Origin: Alcanivoracaceae bacterium
GTDB lineage: Bacteria; Pseudomonadota; Gammaproteobacteria; Xanthomonadales; Marinicellaceae
NCBI GenBank assembly: GCA_016763695.1
Contig: JAESTH010000213.1
Span: 1-32,508 of the forward strand
Direction: 5' to 3'
Length of the DNA: 32,508 bases
The notes under the pieces are model-generated. The model was given only the letters and a program-made list of their open reading frames with translations. It ran no database searches and had not been told where the DNA came from. Made by a program: the position numbers and the translations under genes. Every line of letters starts with the position of its first letter. The first letter of the stretch is position 1. This document shows, one piece after another, positions 9,276-16,646 of this stretch.

Positions 9276-9545
9276 ATGATTAATGCACGACTTGATGTAA
9301 GGTTGAGCCAAGAGATTAAAGACAAAGCAGAAAAAGCAACAGCCTTGCTTGGTATGAAAAGCCTAACTGAATATGTGGTTCACTTAATGGATGAAAATGC
9401 CAGCCAGGTGATTCAACAACATGAAAGTATAACTATAGAAGATGACCTTTTTGACCGTTTTATGCAAACTTGTGAAAAAGTTCAGACTCCCAATAAAGCT
9501 TTATTAGAGGCTGCTAGATTGACAAAAGAATTAGGTATCAAGTGA
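9276..9545 (+). CDS. DUF1778 antitoxin (TacA/AtaR type)
   Basis: About 89 residues. The N-terminal ribbon-helix-helix begins INARLDVRLSQEIKDKAEKA, followed by ATALLGMKSLTEYVVHLMDENA. These are typical of DUF1778 proteins that bind DNA as dimers and neutralise a GNAT toxin through a flexible C-terminus, here PNKALLEAARLTKELGIK. A GTG at 9267 would add three residues. The ATG at 9276 gives the usual family N-terminus and is preferred. The stop overlaps the toxin's GTG start (GTGA), so translation is coupled, which is normal for this module. It lies behind a perfect promoter and a palindromic operator and probably represses its own operon with the toxin. Confidence 0.9.
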   Translation: MINARLDVRLSQEIKDKAEKATALLGMKSLTEYVVHLMDENASQVIQQHESITIEDDLFDRFMQTCEKVQTPNKALLEAARLTKELGIK

Positions 9546-10072
9546 ACTTTGGCCAACAGTTTGTTGTACTCGACAAAATTATTCATGACCGAGATTCTTT
9601 TGATTGTGGGGAAAGTGAGTTAAACTTCTTTTTAAAAACCCAAGCATGTAAACATATGAAAGTAGGGGTAAGCAATACCATGATATTGGCTGCCATTACT
9701 CCTCTTGCAAATGGCAAGTATCCCATTTGTAGCTATTATACGGTTGCTCCCAGCTCAATTAAAAGAGCAACTTTACCAGCAACAATTGCTAAAAAATTAC
9801 CACACTACCCCGTCCCAGTTTTTTTATTGGCACAACTGGCCGTAGATAAAAACTATCATGGACAAAAACTGGGACGAATCACCCTGATAAAAGCGTTAGA
9901 ATTTCTATGGGAAATAAATTTACAAATGAGTGCTTTTGCAATTATAGTTGATTGCCACAATAGTGAAGTAGAAAAATTTTATACAAAATTTGGTTTTCAG
10001 TTATTGGATAAACACAGTAGAAAAAGCAGAATGTATATTTGCATGAAAACGGTTGAAAAATTATTTATATGA
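9542..10072 (+). CDS. GNAT-family toxin (TacT/AtaT type)
   Basis: An acetyltransferase toxin of 176 residues. Characterised relatives acetylate the amino group of charged aminoacyl-tRNAs and stop translation. Family markers are the N-terminal FDCGESELNFFLKTQA, the acetyl-CoA-binding LAVDKNYHGQKLGRITLIKAL (V-x-x-x-x-x-G-x-x-x-G pattern around residue 105), and the C-terminal SEVEKFYTKFGFQ. The last includes the tyrosine needed for activity in TacT-like enzymes. It starts at a GTG that overlaps the antitoxin stop. All key residues look present, so it is likely active. Which aminoacyl-tRNA is the target cannot be read from the sequence. The next gene starts 27 bases after its stop. Confidence 0.9.
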   Translation: MNFGQQFVVLDKIIHDRDSFDCGESELNFFLKTQACKHMKVGVSNTMILAAITPLANGKYPICSYYTVAPSSIKRATLPATIAKKLPHYPVPVFLLAQLAVDKNYHGQKLGRITLIKALEFLWEINLQMSAFAIIVDCHNSEVEKFYTKFGFQLLDKHSRKSRMYICMKTVEKLFI

Positions 10073-10099
10073 TAATTTTGATTAGTATAGAGGGTTCTT

Positions 10100-11251
10100 G
10101 TGAGTAATAAAAACGATCAAGAATTAATAAAACGGCTAAAGTCTAATTGTCATCATGTTTTCTCTTTCATAACAAAGGGCTTATTTGATCAGATATCATT
10201 ACGCAAAGTATTACCCGCAATCAGGATTGGCTTTAGTACAAACAAACAAATTAAGGCCAGAATAGGATATATGCCAAGTTGTAACAAAACAATATTGGTT
10301 ACAATTTCAGAAAGTTTTTTACAAGAAATACACGAGACAATTGAAAGCCACAGGAAAATAATTTCCGCAATGATGAAAATTGGTGTCGGTGAACATTTTA
10401 CTGAAAAAAGCTTTGATATTGATATGATTTTGGATTCAATTTATGATTTATCGCTTCAATTTGTATTGCATCATGAATTATTTCATCTTCTATGTGGGCA
10501 TATAGACTTTAAAAAGGGTAATTACAAGCTGTCTGAAATTAATGAATCTTCTGAAATAACTGATGGCATCAAAAAGTGGGATGACAAAGATGAATTGCGT
10601 TTTTATTTTCGTGAAATGGAAGCCGATAATTCATCCATTGTTTGGTTGATAAACAAACTAATTTTTGGTTCTGTGAATAAGACCCTGATTCGGTATGATG
10701 TTGTAGATACACATTTTAATAAGAGCATAATTGATTTAGACGGAGTTGCCAAATCTATAGCGTATAAAATGATATTTATTGCAATTTGGATAGTGATTTC
10801 ATTAATCGAAAGAGACCGTGTTGACGAGGAAGAAGCGCAAAGAAAAACACATCCTTATCCTTCAGCAAGAATTATTTCATGTATTCATACTATAATTGAA
10901 AGTTATGCTGAACTTTCTGTGTCAAGAGTCAGTATGGATGGCAGATTTGCAAATCTTACTGATCAAAATAGATCACTTATTACTGAGTTTTTTGACGGTA
11001 TTGCAGGCCCCTTTTGTATATTTTTTAGAGGGTTTCCTGATGCCTCTACAGTAGATATAAAATTAAAAAGTATAGATGACTTTAACTTGAATAACGATGT
11101 AATGAAAATATTTAAAGAGTCATCTAACATATTTTTAAACAGACCGGCCAATACATTAGAAGGTCTACAATTAAATTTAATAGAAACAGTGAGAATTGAA
11201 ATGGTTGATGCGTTACGTTCTTACAGGTATTTTGAGGAAACAATAATATGA
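10100..11251 (+). CDS. Gluzincin (M48-like) zinc metallopeptidase of unknown role
   Basis: A protein of 383 residues. A zinc site is clear: HELFHLLCGH at residues 125-134 (HExxH plus the trailing GH), and the third ligand is probably in REMEADNSS (Glu172 or Glu174, ExxAD pattern). A hydrophobic stretch follows (about 222-236), and then THPYPSARI at 250-258 resembles the HP..x.RI segment after the active site of M48 peptidases. The N-terminus has no signal peptide. The C-terminal 110 residues match nothing I know. The start is GTG at 10100 with AGAGGG five bases upstream. The gene lies 27 bases behind the GNAT toxin, with no visible promoter between them, and overlaps the next gene by ATGA. 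It is AT-rich and looks acquired. Substrate and role are unknown. Confidence 0.8.
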   Translation: MSNKNDQELIKRLKSNCHHVFSFITKGLFDQISLRKVLPAIRIGFSTNKQIKARIGYMPSCNKTILVTISESFLQEIHETIESHRKIISAMMKIGVGEHFTEKSFDIDMILDSIYDLSLQFVLHHELFHLLCGHIDFKKGNYKLSEINESSEITDGIKKWDDKDELRFYFREMEADNSSIVWLINKLIFGSVNKTLIRYDVVDTHFNKSIIDLDGVAKSIAYKMIFIAIWIVISLIERDRVDEEEAQRKTHPYPSARIISCIHTIIESYAELSVSRVSMDGRFANLTDQNRSLITEFFDGIAGPFCIFFRGFPDASTVDIKLKSIDDFNLNNDVMKIFKESSNIFLNRPANTLEGLQLNLIETVRIEMVDALRSYRYFEETII

Positions 11252-11565
11252 GTTATTCAGAAATTCTTATCACAATTACAAATGAAGAAAGTGAAATTTT
11301 AAATACATTACAGCCTCTTATTCTTGAGGCGCTAAGTAAAAATAATAGTGTTGAAATTAAGGACTCTAATATAGAAGAAAACATAGGTATGAAACGAAAA
11401 GACATCGTTCTTTCTTTTTTAATTTCTATAGGTGCAAACATAACATATGATGGATTAAAAACGATTATAACTGATGTAGTAAAATCACAAGAAAAAGAAT
11501 GTGTAATTGAGGTTATTGAGCTTGGAAATGAAATTAATATCGAAAAAAATAAAGGAAAAAAATAA
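11248..11565 (+). CDS. Small protein coupled to the metallopeptidase
   Basis: 105 residues, starting at the ATG that overlaps the peptidase stop (ATGA), so it is translationally coupled. There is no signal peptide or clear membrane helix. One moderately hydrophobic segment, VLSFLISIGANITYDGLKTII (about residues 49-69, the last helix amphipathic), is followed by the strand pair VIEVIELGNEINIEK and a lysine-rich end. I do not recognise the family. The layout (helix, then a two-strand hairpin at the C-terminus) recalls small effector-associated proteins that accompany proteases in conflict systems, but that is only an impression. It could be an inhibitor, adaptor or substrate of the peptidase. 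No promoter of its own is visible. Confidence 0.7.
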   Translation: MSYSEILITITNEESEILNTLQPLILEALSKNNSVEIKDSNIEENIGMKRKDIVLSFLISIGANITYDGLKTIITDVVKSQEKECVIEVIELGNEINIEKNKGKK

Positions 11566-11583
11566 CAGTCAGTGTAATTACAG

Positions 11584-11628
11584 GCATATAAACTAACAAC
11601 TTATATGCAGATGTTTAGCACTGCTAAA
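11584..11628. repeat. Two adjacent inverted repeats behind the peptidase pair
   Basis: The first is GCATATAA (11584-11591), nine-base loop, TTATATGC (11601-11608). The second is TTTAGC (11614-11619), ACT, GCTAAA (11623-11628). Both are perfect and lie 18-63 bases after the small gene's stop. They may form hairpins ending the operon's mRNA, but no uridine run follows directly, so a classical terminator is not shown. The rest of 11566-11754 holds no gene that I can see. Confidence 0.4.
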
Positions 11629-11754
11629 TAGTTACAAGTTTTTAGAAATACAGGCCATGGTAATTCAATTGACTATATCGATTTGTGCAAACTCCTCTTG
11701 GGATTTTGAGTCTACAATTTTTTTGTTCAATACTAACTTTTAATACCCTTTTAT

Positions 11755-12447
11755 TCATATCAGTGCTTCTTCAACAGCACTATCGGCATGAATAAAAGTG
11801 GTATCAAAAAGCTTAACTTTAGTATCCTCTTGTTTAACCAGCAGTCCAATTTCTGTACAACCCAATATGACGCCTTTTGCACCCTGATCAGCGAGTTGCT
11901 GAATAATACGTAAATACTGTTGTTTTGAGTTATCCTTTATCTGACCAAGACATAATTCATCATAAATTACCTGGTGTACTATGTCTCTATCTTCTTTATT
12001 TGGAATGATGACTTTCAAGCCATGATTATTTTCTAGCCTGCCTTTGTAAAAATCTTGTTCCATGGTAAATGCAGTACCTAATAACCCCACTTTTTTGATA
12101 CCTTGAGCAATTAAATTTTTTGCGGTTGCATCAGCAATATGTAATAAAGGAATAGTGATTTCTCGTTGAATTTCTGGAGCAACCAAATGCATGGTATTGG
12201 TACAAATTAATAAAAAGTCTGCTCCCGCTTTTTCCACGCCAATGGCTGCTTGTGCCAATATTTTTGCAGCGCCTGTCCAGTCTCCTTTCATTTGTAGTTC
12301 TTCAATGACAGCAAAATCCACACTGTGGAGAATAATTTTGGCAGAATGTAATCCTCCTAATTTTTTCTTTATGCCTTCATTTAGTGCTTGATAATACCAT
12401 AAGGTGCTTTTCCAGCTCATGCCTCCAAGTAGACCGATGGTTTTCAT
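11755..12447 (-). CDS. Aspartate/glutamate racemase family protein (YgeA-like)
   Basis: A PLP-independent amino-acid racemase of 230 residues, full length for the family. The two catalytic cysteines sit in CTNTMH (Cys82) and GCTEIGLL (Cys197), the spacing seen in YgeA and aspartate racemases. The N-terminus MKTIGLLGGMSWKST is characteristic. Family enzymes interconvert L and D forms of aspartate, glutamate, homoserine or others in the cytoplasm. It is downstream of, and overlaps by four bases (ATGA), a threonine dehydratase/serine racemase homologue. The two are almost certainly co-translated and may handle D-amino acids together. The exact substrate is undetermined. Confidence 0.88.
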   Translation of the reverse strand: MKTIGLLGGMSWKSTLWYYQALNEGIKKKLGGLHSAKIILHSVDFAVIEELQMKGDWTGAAKILAQAAIGVEKAGADFLLICTNTMHLVAPEIQREITIPLLHIADATAKNLIAQGIKKVGLLGTAFTMEQDFYKGRLENNHGLKVIIPNKEDRDIVHQVIYDELCLGQIKDNSKQQYLRIIQQLADQGAKGVILGCTEIGLLVKQEDTKVKLFDTTFIHADSAVEEALI

Positions 12448-13394
12448 ATTTTATTCTCCAGTATTTGTACAAGTGTAGCAGGGTCAATATTGCCGCCACT
12501 GATAATGACACCAATTTTACCCTGTGCTTTAACACTATGACTTAACAGGGCTGCTAACCCCAAAGCGCCAGATGGTTCTACAACAATTTTCATGCGCAAC
12601 ATATGAAACTTTACCGCCTCAATAATGGCTTGCTCTGAGACTGTTTTCATGGCGTCAACGTATTTTTGAATCAAAGGAAATGTCAAGTGACCCAGTGAGG
12701 TGGTACGGGTGCCATCGGCGATTGTTTTTGGGTTTGGTATGCTGTGAAGTTTTCCTGAATAAAATGATTGAGTGGCATCATCTGCCTGCTCAGGTTCAAT
12801 CCCTATCACCTGACAATTAGGGTTTATGGATTTGGCGGAAATTGCAGAACCACTTAAAAGACCACCGCCACCGCAAGGAACCAGTAACATATCCAAGTCT
12901 GTTATTTTTTCAAACAACTCTAGCGCAGCCGTGCCTTGACCAGCAATAACGTGTTTATTATCAAATGGAGCAATTAAACTATAACCGTGTTGCTGTTGTA
13001 TTGCTGCTGTGACTTCTTCTCGTATTTCGGTTTCAGTATTATAAATAACCACTTTGGCACCATAACCCTTGGTGGCAGCCAGTTTGATTTTTGGGGCATT
13101 ATTGGGCATAACTATGGTGGTTTTTATACCAAGCATATTGCCAACAAGAGCCACTGCCTGCGCATGGTTTCCTGATGAAAAAGCGATGATACCCCGTTTT
13201 TTTTCTTGAGCAGAAAGTTGTGAAATACAGTTAAAAGCACCTCGAAATTTAAAAGCGCCAATTTTTTGAAAATTTTCACATTTAAAAAATACCTCGGCAC
13301 CAAGTAGTGTGTTTAAAGTTTGTGACGTCAAAACAGGGGTTTTGTTGGCATGTGAGTTTAATCGTTTTTTTGCAGCTAATACTTGTTCAAACAT
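12444..13394 (-). CDS. Threonine dehydratase / serine racemase-like PLP enzyme
   Basis: A fold-type II PLP enzyme of 316 residues. The PLP lysine is in KIGAFKFRGA (Lys49). SSGNHAQA (73-80) includes the Ser that acts as the opposite-face base in serine racemases. PCGGGGLLSG near 175 is the phosphate-binding glycine loop. There is no C-terminal ACT-like regulatory domain, so it is of the short catabolic threonine dehydratase (TdcB) or serine racemase type, not biosynthetic IlvA. Both activities occur in this subfamily and the sequence alone does not decide. The overlap with a YgeA-like racemase gene favours a D-amino-acid or amino-acid salvage role. Divergent from the SDR gene with 70 bases between starts. 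Confidence 0.85.
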   Translation of the reverse strand: MFEQVLAAKKRLNSHANKTPVLTSQTLNTLLGAEVFFKCENFQKIGAFKFRGAFNCISQLSAQEKKRGIIAFSSGNHAQAVALVGNMLGIKTTIVMPNNAPKIKLAATKGYGAKVVIYNTETEIREEVTAAIQQQHGYSLIAPFDNKHVIAGQGTAALELFEKITDLDMLLVPCGGGGLLSGSAISAKSINPNCQVIGIEPEQADDATQSFYSGKLHSIPNPKTIADGTRTTSLGHLTFPLIQKYVDAMKTVSEQAIIEAVKFHMLRMKIVVEPSGALGLAALLSHSVKAQGKIGVIISGGNIDPATLVQILENKI

Positions 13395-13398
13395 AATT

Positions 13399-13452
13399 CA
13401 GTTATTAATATACCTCTTCAAGTTATACTATAACATTACAGCTATTAATATA
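13399..13452. promoter_or_regulatory. Symmetric divergent control region between the racemase operon and the SDR gene
   Basis: A direct repeat CAG(T/C)TATTAATATA occurs at 13399-13412 and 13439-13452 (13 of 14 bases alike, exactly 40 bases apart, about four helical turns). Near the midpoint lies the perfect palindrome GTTATA-C-TATAAC (13422-13434), which contains TATACT/TATAGT-like -10 boxes on both strands. The second repeat runs directly into the SDR ribosome binding site. A shared regulator for both operons is plausible; its identity is unknown. Confidence 0.45.
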
Positions 13453-13464
13453 AAGAGGAATAAT

Positions 13465-14217
13465 ATGTTTTCACTACAAAATAAAGTTGCATTAATAACA
13501 GGTGCCTCGCGAGGAATTGGCGAAGAAGTGGCAAAGCTCTACGCACAGGCTGGGGCTCATGTTATTGTTTCCAGCCGTAAACAGGAAGGTGTGGAGCTGG
13601 TAGCTGAAAAAATTCGTAAAAATGGTGGTAAAGCAACGGCATTAGCCTGTCATATTGGTGATCAGGGCGCTATCGAAAGTTTGATTTCAAAAATAAAACA
13701 GGACATGGGTACTATTGACATATTGGTGAACAATGCTGCTGCCAATCCTTATTTTGGACACATTCTTGATACACCATTATCAGCCTTAAAAAAAACCATC
13801 GAAGTTAATATTGAAGGGTACTTTTTAATGAGTCAACTGGCAGGGCAAATGATGCGGGAAGCAGGTGGTGGCTGTATAATTAATACTGCATCAGTAAACG
13901 GAGTGACGCCAGGTCCTATGCAAGGTATTTACTCTATTACCAAAGCAGCCATTATTTCCATGACCAAAGCATTTGCCAAAGAGTGTGCACCACAAAACAT
14001 CAGGGTGAATGCTGTTTTACCTGGATTAACAGATACAAAATTTGCATCAGCCTTAACAAGTAATGATGCCATGCTTAAACAAATTGTGCCAATGATACCA
14101 ATGAATCGTATGGCACAACCTGAGGAAATTGCTGGAGCCTTTTTATTTTTAGCATCACCAGCTGCCAGTTACATCACTGGAGTCAATTTACCGGTTGATG
14201 GTGGAATATTGATTTGA
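13465..14217 (+). CDS. SDR family oxidoreductase
   Basis: A classical short-chain dehydrogenase/reductase of 250 residues. The NAD(P) motif TGASRGIG is at 12-19, NNAA at 89-92, and the catalytic Ser143, Tyr156 and Lys160 sit in SVNGV..YSITK. The C-terminus PVDGGILI is typical. Arg17 in the glycine motif and SSRK after strand 2 suggest NADPH preference, as in 3-oxoacyl-ACP-reductase-like members. The true start is the ATG at 13465 with AAGAGGAA five bases upstream. A longer reading from 13309 would run through the promoter and into the neighbouring gene's antisense. The stop overlaps the next gene's TTG start. The substrate is unknown. It is cytoplasmic. Confidence 0.85.
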   Translation: MFSLQNKVALITGASRGIGEEVAKLYAQAGAHVIVSSRKQEGVELVAEKIRKNGGKATALACHIGDQGAIESLISKIKQDMGTIDILVNNAAANPYFGHILDTPLSALKKTIEVNIEGYFLMSQLAGQMMREAGGGCIINTASVNGVTPGPMQGIYSITKAAIISMTKAFAKECAPQNIRVNAVLPGLTDTKFASALTSNDAMLKQIVPMIPMNRMAQPEEIAGAFLFLASPAASYITGVNLPVDGGILI

Positions 14218-14600
14218 TTATTAAATTCAGCTGTATTATTTATGCCTTGTTACTGAGTCTGTGCACGATGGCGCAAGGTTTAAAAGGCCCTTTACAAGCG
14301 GGTTGGCTAGGTGAGGAGGTCTGTGAAAAGCTCAGTGAAAATAAGCATGAGAGCATTTTGCGTTGTACTTTTGCTCCTGGAGTCGGTCATGAAAAACATC
14401 AGCATAACGCAAATTTTGGTTATGCTATTGCAGGTGGAAAAATGCAAATCACTGATGAAAAAGGCAGCAGGGTTGTTAACCTTGATACTAATAGTCACTT
14501 TGAAAGTACTGGCACAAAATGGCATCAAATATTAAACGTCGGAGAGACAACCGTGGTTTATTTGATAATAGAAAGCAAAAAAAGCACTATTGAAAACTAG
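14214..14600 (+). CDS. Secreted cupin-domain protein
   Basis: 128 residues. A hydrophobic N-terminus (IIKFSCIIYALLLSLCTMAQ) looks like a Sec signal peptide with possible cleavage before QGLKGP. The rest is a single cupin barrel. Metal-ligand-like residues are in motif 1, PGVGHEKHQHNANFGYAIAGG (three His and a Tyr region), and motif 2, WHQILNVGETTVVYLIIE. It starts at TTG 14214, overlapping the SDR stop; the only other nearby start, an ATG at 14268, would remove the signal peptide. It is probably co-transcribed with the SDR gene. It is convergent with the M23 peptidase gene, and the two stop codons share the CTAG at 14597-14600. The ligand or reaction is unknown. Confidence 0.75.
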   Translation: MIIKFSCIIYALLLSLCTMAQGLKGPLQAGWLGEEVCEKLSENKHESILRCTFAPGVGHEKHQHNANFGYAIAGGKMQITDEKGSRVVNLDTNSHFESTGTKWHQILNVGETTVVYLIIESKKSTIEN

Positions 14601-15403
14601 CCATCATACTCTGGCGCAATAATAAGCTGAGGATCCAGCCTGGTTTTATTCAGATTAAGGCGCCAGTCAAGATGAGGGCCTGTGGCTCGTCCTGTCATGC
14701 CAATTTCGCCAATTTTATCACCTTGAGATATGCGCGTACCCAGCTTGACATTGACTTGAGATAAATGCATAAAAGTGGTGCTTAGTCCATAACCATGATC
14801 GATGATGATGGTACCACCCGTATAATACATGCCTGTTTCAGAAAGTCTGACAATTCCGCCAGCAGGTGCGATAACTTCAGTGCCTTTGATATTAGCAATG
14901 TCCATACCATAATGGGGACGTTTTGGCTCACCGTTTAAAATACGCCTTGAACCATAAGCGCCGCTAACCCTGCCAATACTAGGCCAGATGAATGTTTGTA
15001 AAAAATCTTCACTTTCATACATAAATGCACGGGCTTTAGCCACTTTAATATTGTCATTTTTGATTTGTGTATAGACTTCTGTAGGTGGGTTGACCTTACT
15101 TGCAGGTAGGCCATTAATCACTTCAGTAGGGAAATCCCGTGTGGTTACGGGGATTGTGGCTTTGTAAGTTATGCCCTGAAAATGTATAGCTAATTTAATG
15201 TCCTTGTCGTCAAATCGACCAAAACCAAACATAAAGTATCCATCTTCACTTATGTTTGTGCTCTGGCCATTCACTTTAACAGTTGCGGAATCATTGGTGT
15301 GAGCAATAATCAACCCACCCTGAGTAGGTTTGCCTTTTAAATTAAGAAAATAATCTTCAGCATAAATTGTGTTTGATAACAGTAGTAATAATAGGATTTT
15401 CAT
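14597..15403 (-). CDS. Secreted M23-family peptidase with HxD in place of HxH
   Basis: 268 residues from the ATG at 15403. A signal peptide, MKILLLLLLSNTIYA, is followed by EDYF. An N-terminal Ig-like strand-rich region (20-95) leads to a linker helix and a LytM/M23 domain (from about 143). Zinc ligands are HYGMD (His164, Asp168). The usual HxH is HLD here (GPHLDWRL, His244 and Asp246), so one ligand is Asp. The same GPHLDWR form exists in a known subgroup, so activity against peptidoglycan cross-links is still possible. Starting further upstream would only run into ispF. Four bases separate it from the ispF stop, so it is the third gene of the ispD-ispF operon. Periplasmic, probably a cell-wall endopeptidase. 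Confidence 0.87.
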   Translation of the reverse strand: MKILLLLLLSNTIYAEDYFLNLKGKPTQGGLIIAHTNDSATVKVNGQSTNISEDGYFMFGFGRFDDKDIKLAIHFQGITYKATIPVTTRDFPTEVINGLPASKVNPPTEVYTQIKNDNIKVAKARAFMYESEDFLQTFIWPSIGRVSGAYGSRRILNGEPKRPHYGMDIANIKGTEVIAPAGGIVRLSETGMYYTGGTIIIDHGYGLSTTFMHLSQVNVKLGTRISQGDKIGEIGMTGRATGPHLDWRLNLNKTRLDPQLIIAPEYDG

Positions 15404-15407
15404 ATTT

Positions 15408-15896
15408 TTATATTTTCTTAACTTTATATTTTTTGAGTAAACAGACAGATTGTACGGCAATACCTTCTTCACGACCACAAAATCCCAATTTTTCTGTTGT
15501 AGTGGCTTTGATACTCATTTGACTGCTTTGCATTCCCAGTATCTTTGTCAGGTTTTTTTGCATGGCTGTTATATGCGGTTTGATTTTTGGTTTTTCACAA
15601 ATAATAGTGCTATCAATATTATTAATTTGATAGCCTTCATCATTAATGAGTTGATGTATATGCTTTAAGAAAACGGTACTGTCACAATCTTTCCATTGCA
15701 TATCATCAGGTGGGAAATGTTGGCCAATATCACCCAATGCCAGTGCCCCGAGTAAGGCATCACAGATGGCATGAATCAATACATCACCATCAGAGTGGGC
15801 TGCAAAGGCTTTATTAAAAGGGATGATAATACCACCTAAAGTTAATTTGTCACCTGGGCAAAAGGCATGCACATCATAACCGGTTCCAATTCTCAT
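15408..15896 (-). CDS. ispF: 2-C-methyl-D-erythritol 2,4-cyclodiphosphate synthase
   Basis: 162 residues, normal length. IspF closes the cyclodiphosphate ring in the MEP pathway to isoprenoid precursors. Metal ligands Asp8 and His10 (GYDVH) and His42 (DVLIHAICDALLGA) are at the same positions as in the E. coli enzyme. The loop AAHSDGD and the end KATTTEKLGFCGREEGIAVQ are conserved. The ATG overlaps the ispD stop (ATGA), giving coupled synthesis of two enzymes of the same pathway. The product is a cytoplasmic trimer in known cases. It appears intact. Confidence 0.96.
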   Translation of the reverse strand: MRIGTGYDVHAFCPGDKLTLGGIIIPFNKAFAAHSDGDVLIHAICDALLGALALGDIGQHFPPDDMQWKDCDSTVFLKHIHQLINDEGYQINNIDSTIICEKPKIKPHITAMQKNLTKILGMQSSQMSIKATTTEKLGFCGREEGIAVQSVCLLKKYKVKKI

Positions 15897-16570
15897 TGTT
15901 TTTTTCCTAAAATAAAAGAGGCCATTAACAGATCATCTGCATAGGTTAATTTAAAATTATCACTGCGACCTCTCACCATTAATGGTTTAATTCCTGCTTG
16001 TTCGAAAGCCGAAGCCTCATCGGTGATACGTGTCATATCAGCATTTTCCAACACATCAACTAATTGCCTGTATGGGAACATTTGAGGTGTCAATGCCGCA
16101 TAAAGATTACTACGGTTAATGGTTTTTTCCACATGACTGCCATCTTCACTGTATTTTATGGTGTCATTGACGGCTTTTACCAGTAAGCCACCCTGATTTT
16201 TGTCGTTGCAAGCCTGCATGAGTTTTTGTATATCACTTTGGGAAATACAGACTCGCGCAGCATCATGCACCAGAATCCAACTTACATCCTGTACCGAAGG
16301 AGCCAAAATTTTTAAACCATGTAATACCGACTCCGCCCTATTTGTCCCACCAGTTGTATACATCAGTGGTTTATTGGCGGTTAATTCTATATTTTGCCAT
16401 AATTTTTGATTTTTGGGCATAACTAAAACAATACCTTCAATATCATCAATGCCATCAAAGGCATCTATACAATGTTGAATAGCCAGTTTACCTGCAATTT
16501 CCAGGAATTGTTTAGGTGTATCAGAAGCAAACCGCTGTCCACTTCCTGCTGCAACAATGATTGCGTACAT
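15893..16570 (-). CDS. ispD: 2-C-methyl-D-erythritol 4-phosphate cytidylyltransferase
   Basis: 225 residues. IspD couples CTP to methylerythritol phosphate, the third step of the MEP pathway. The nucleotide-binding start MYAIIVAAGSGQRFASDTPKQ is characteristic (G-S-G-x-R-F and the conserved Lys). VHDAARVCIS, VKAVNDTIKY and LTPQMFPY are further family blocks, and ITDEASAFE supplies acidic ligands. I start it at the ATG at 16570, which has AAGGGA upstream and gives the standard N-terminus; a start at 16606 would add twelve unrelated residues. It is first in an ispD-ispF-M23 operon and divergent from the TMADH-like gene. Confidence 0.95.
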   Translation of the reverse strand: MYAIIVAAGSGQRFASDTPKQFLEIAGKLAIQHCIDAFDGIDDIEGIVLVMPKNQKLWQNIELTANKPLMYTTGGTNRAESVLHGLKILAPSVQDVSWILVHDAARVCISQSDIQKLMQACNDKNQGGLLVKAVNDTIKYSEDGSHVEKTINRSNLYAALTPQMFPYRQLVDVLENADMTRITDEASAFEQAGIKPLMVRGRSDNFKLTYADDLLMASFILGKKQ

Positions 16571-16646
16571 TTTATCCCTTAAATAAGTTGTATTGATTGA
16601 GGCCATATTCTAACATTAAGTTCTTGAGTATTCAGCAAAATAAATT

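Noticed and set aside
13309-13464. Extended N-terminus of the SDR protein
   Set aside because: It would overlap the divergent gene and the shared promoter region; the ATG at 13465 has a good AGAGGAA and gives the standard SDR start.
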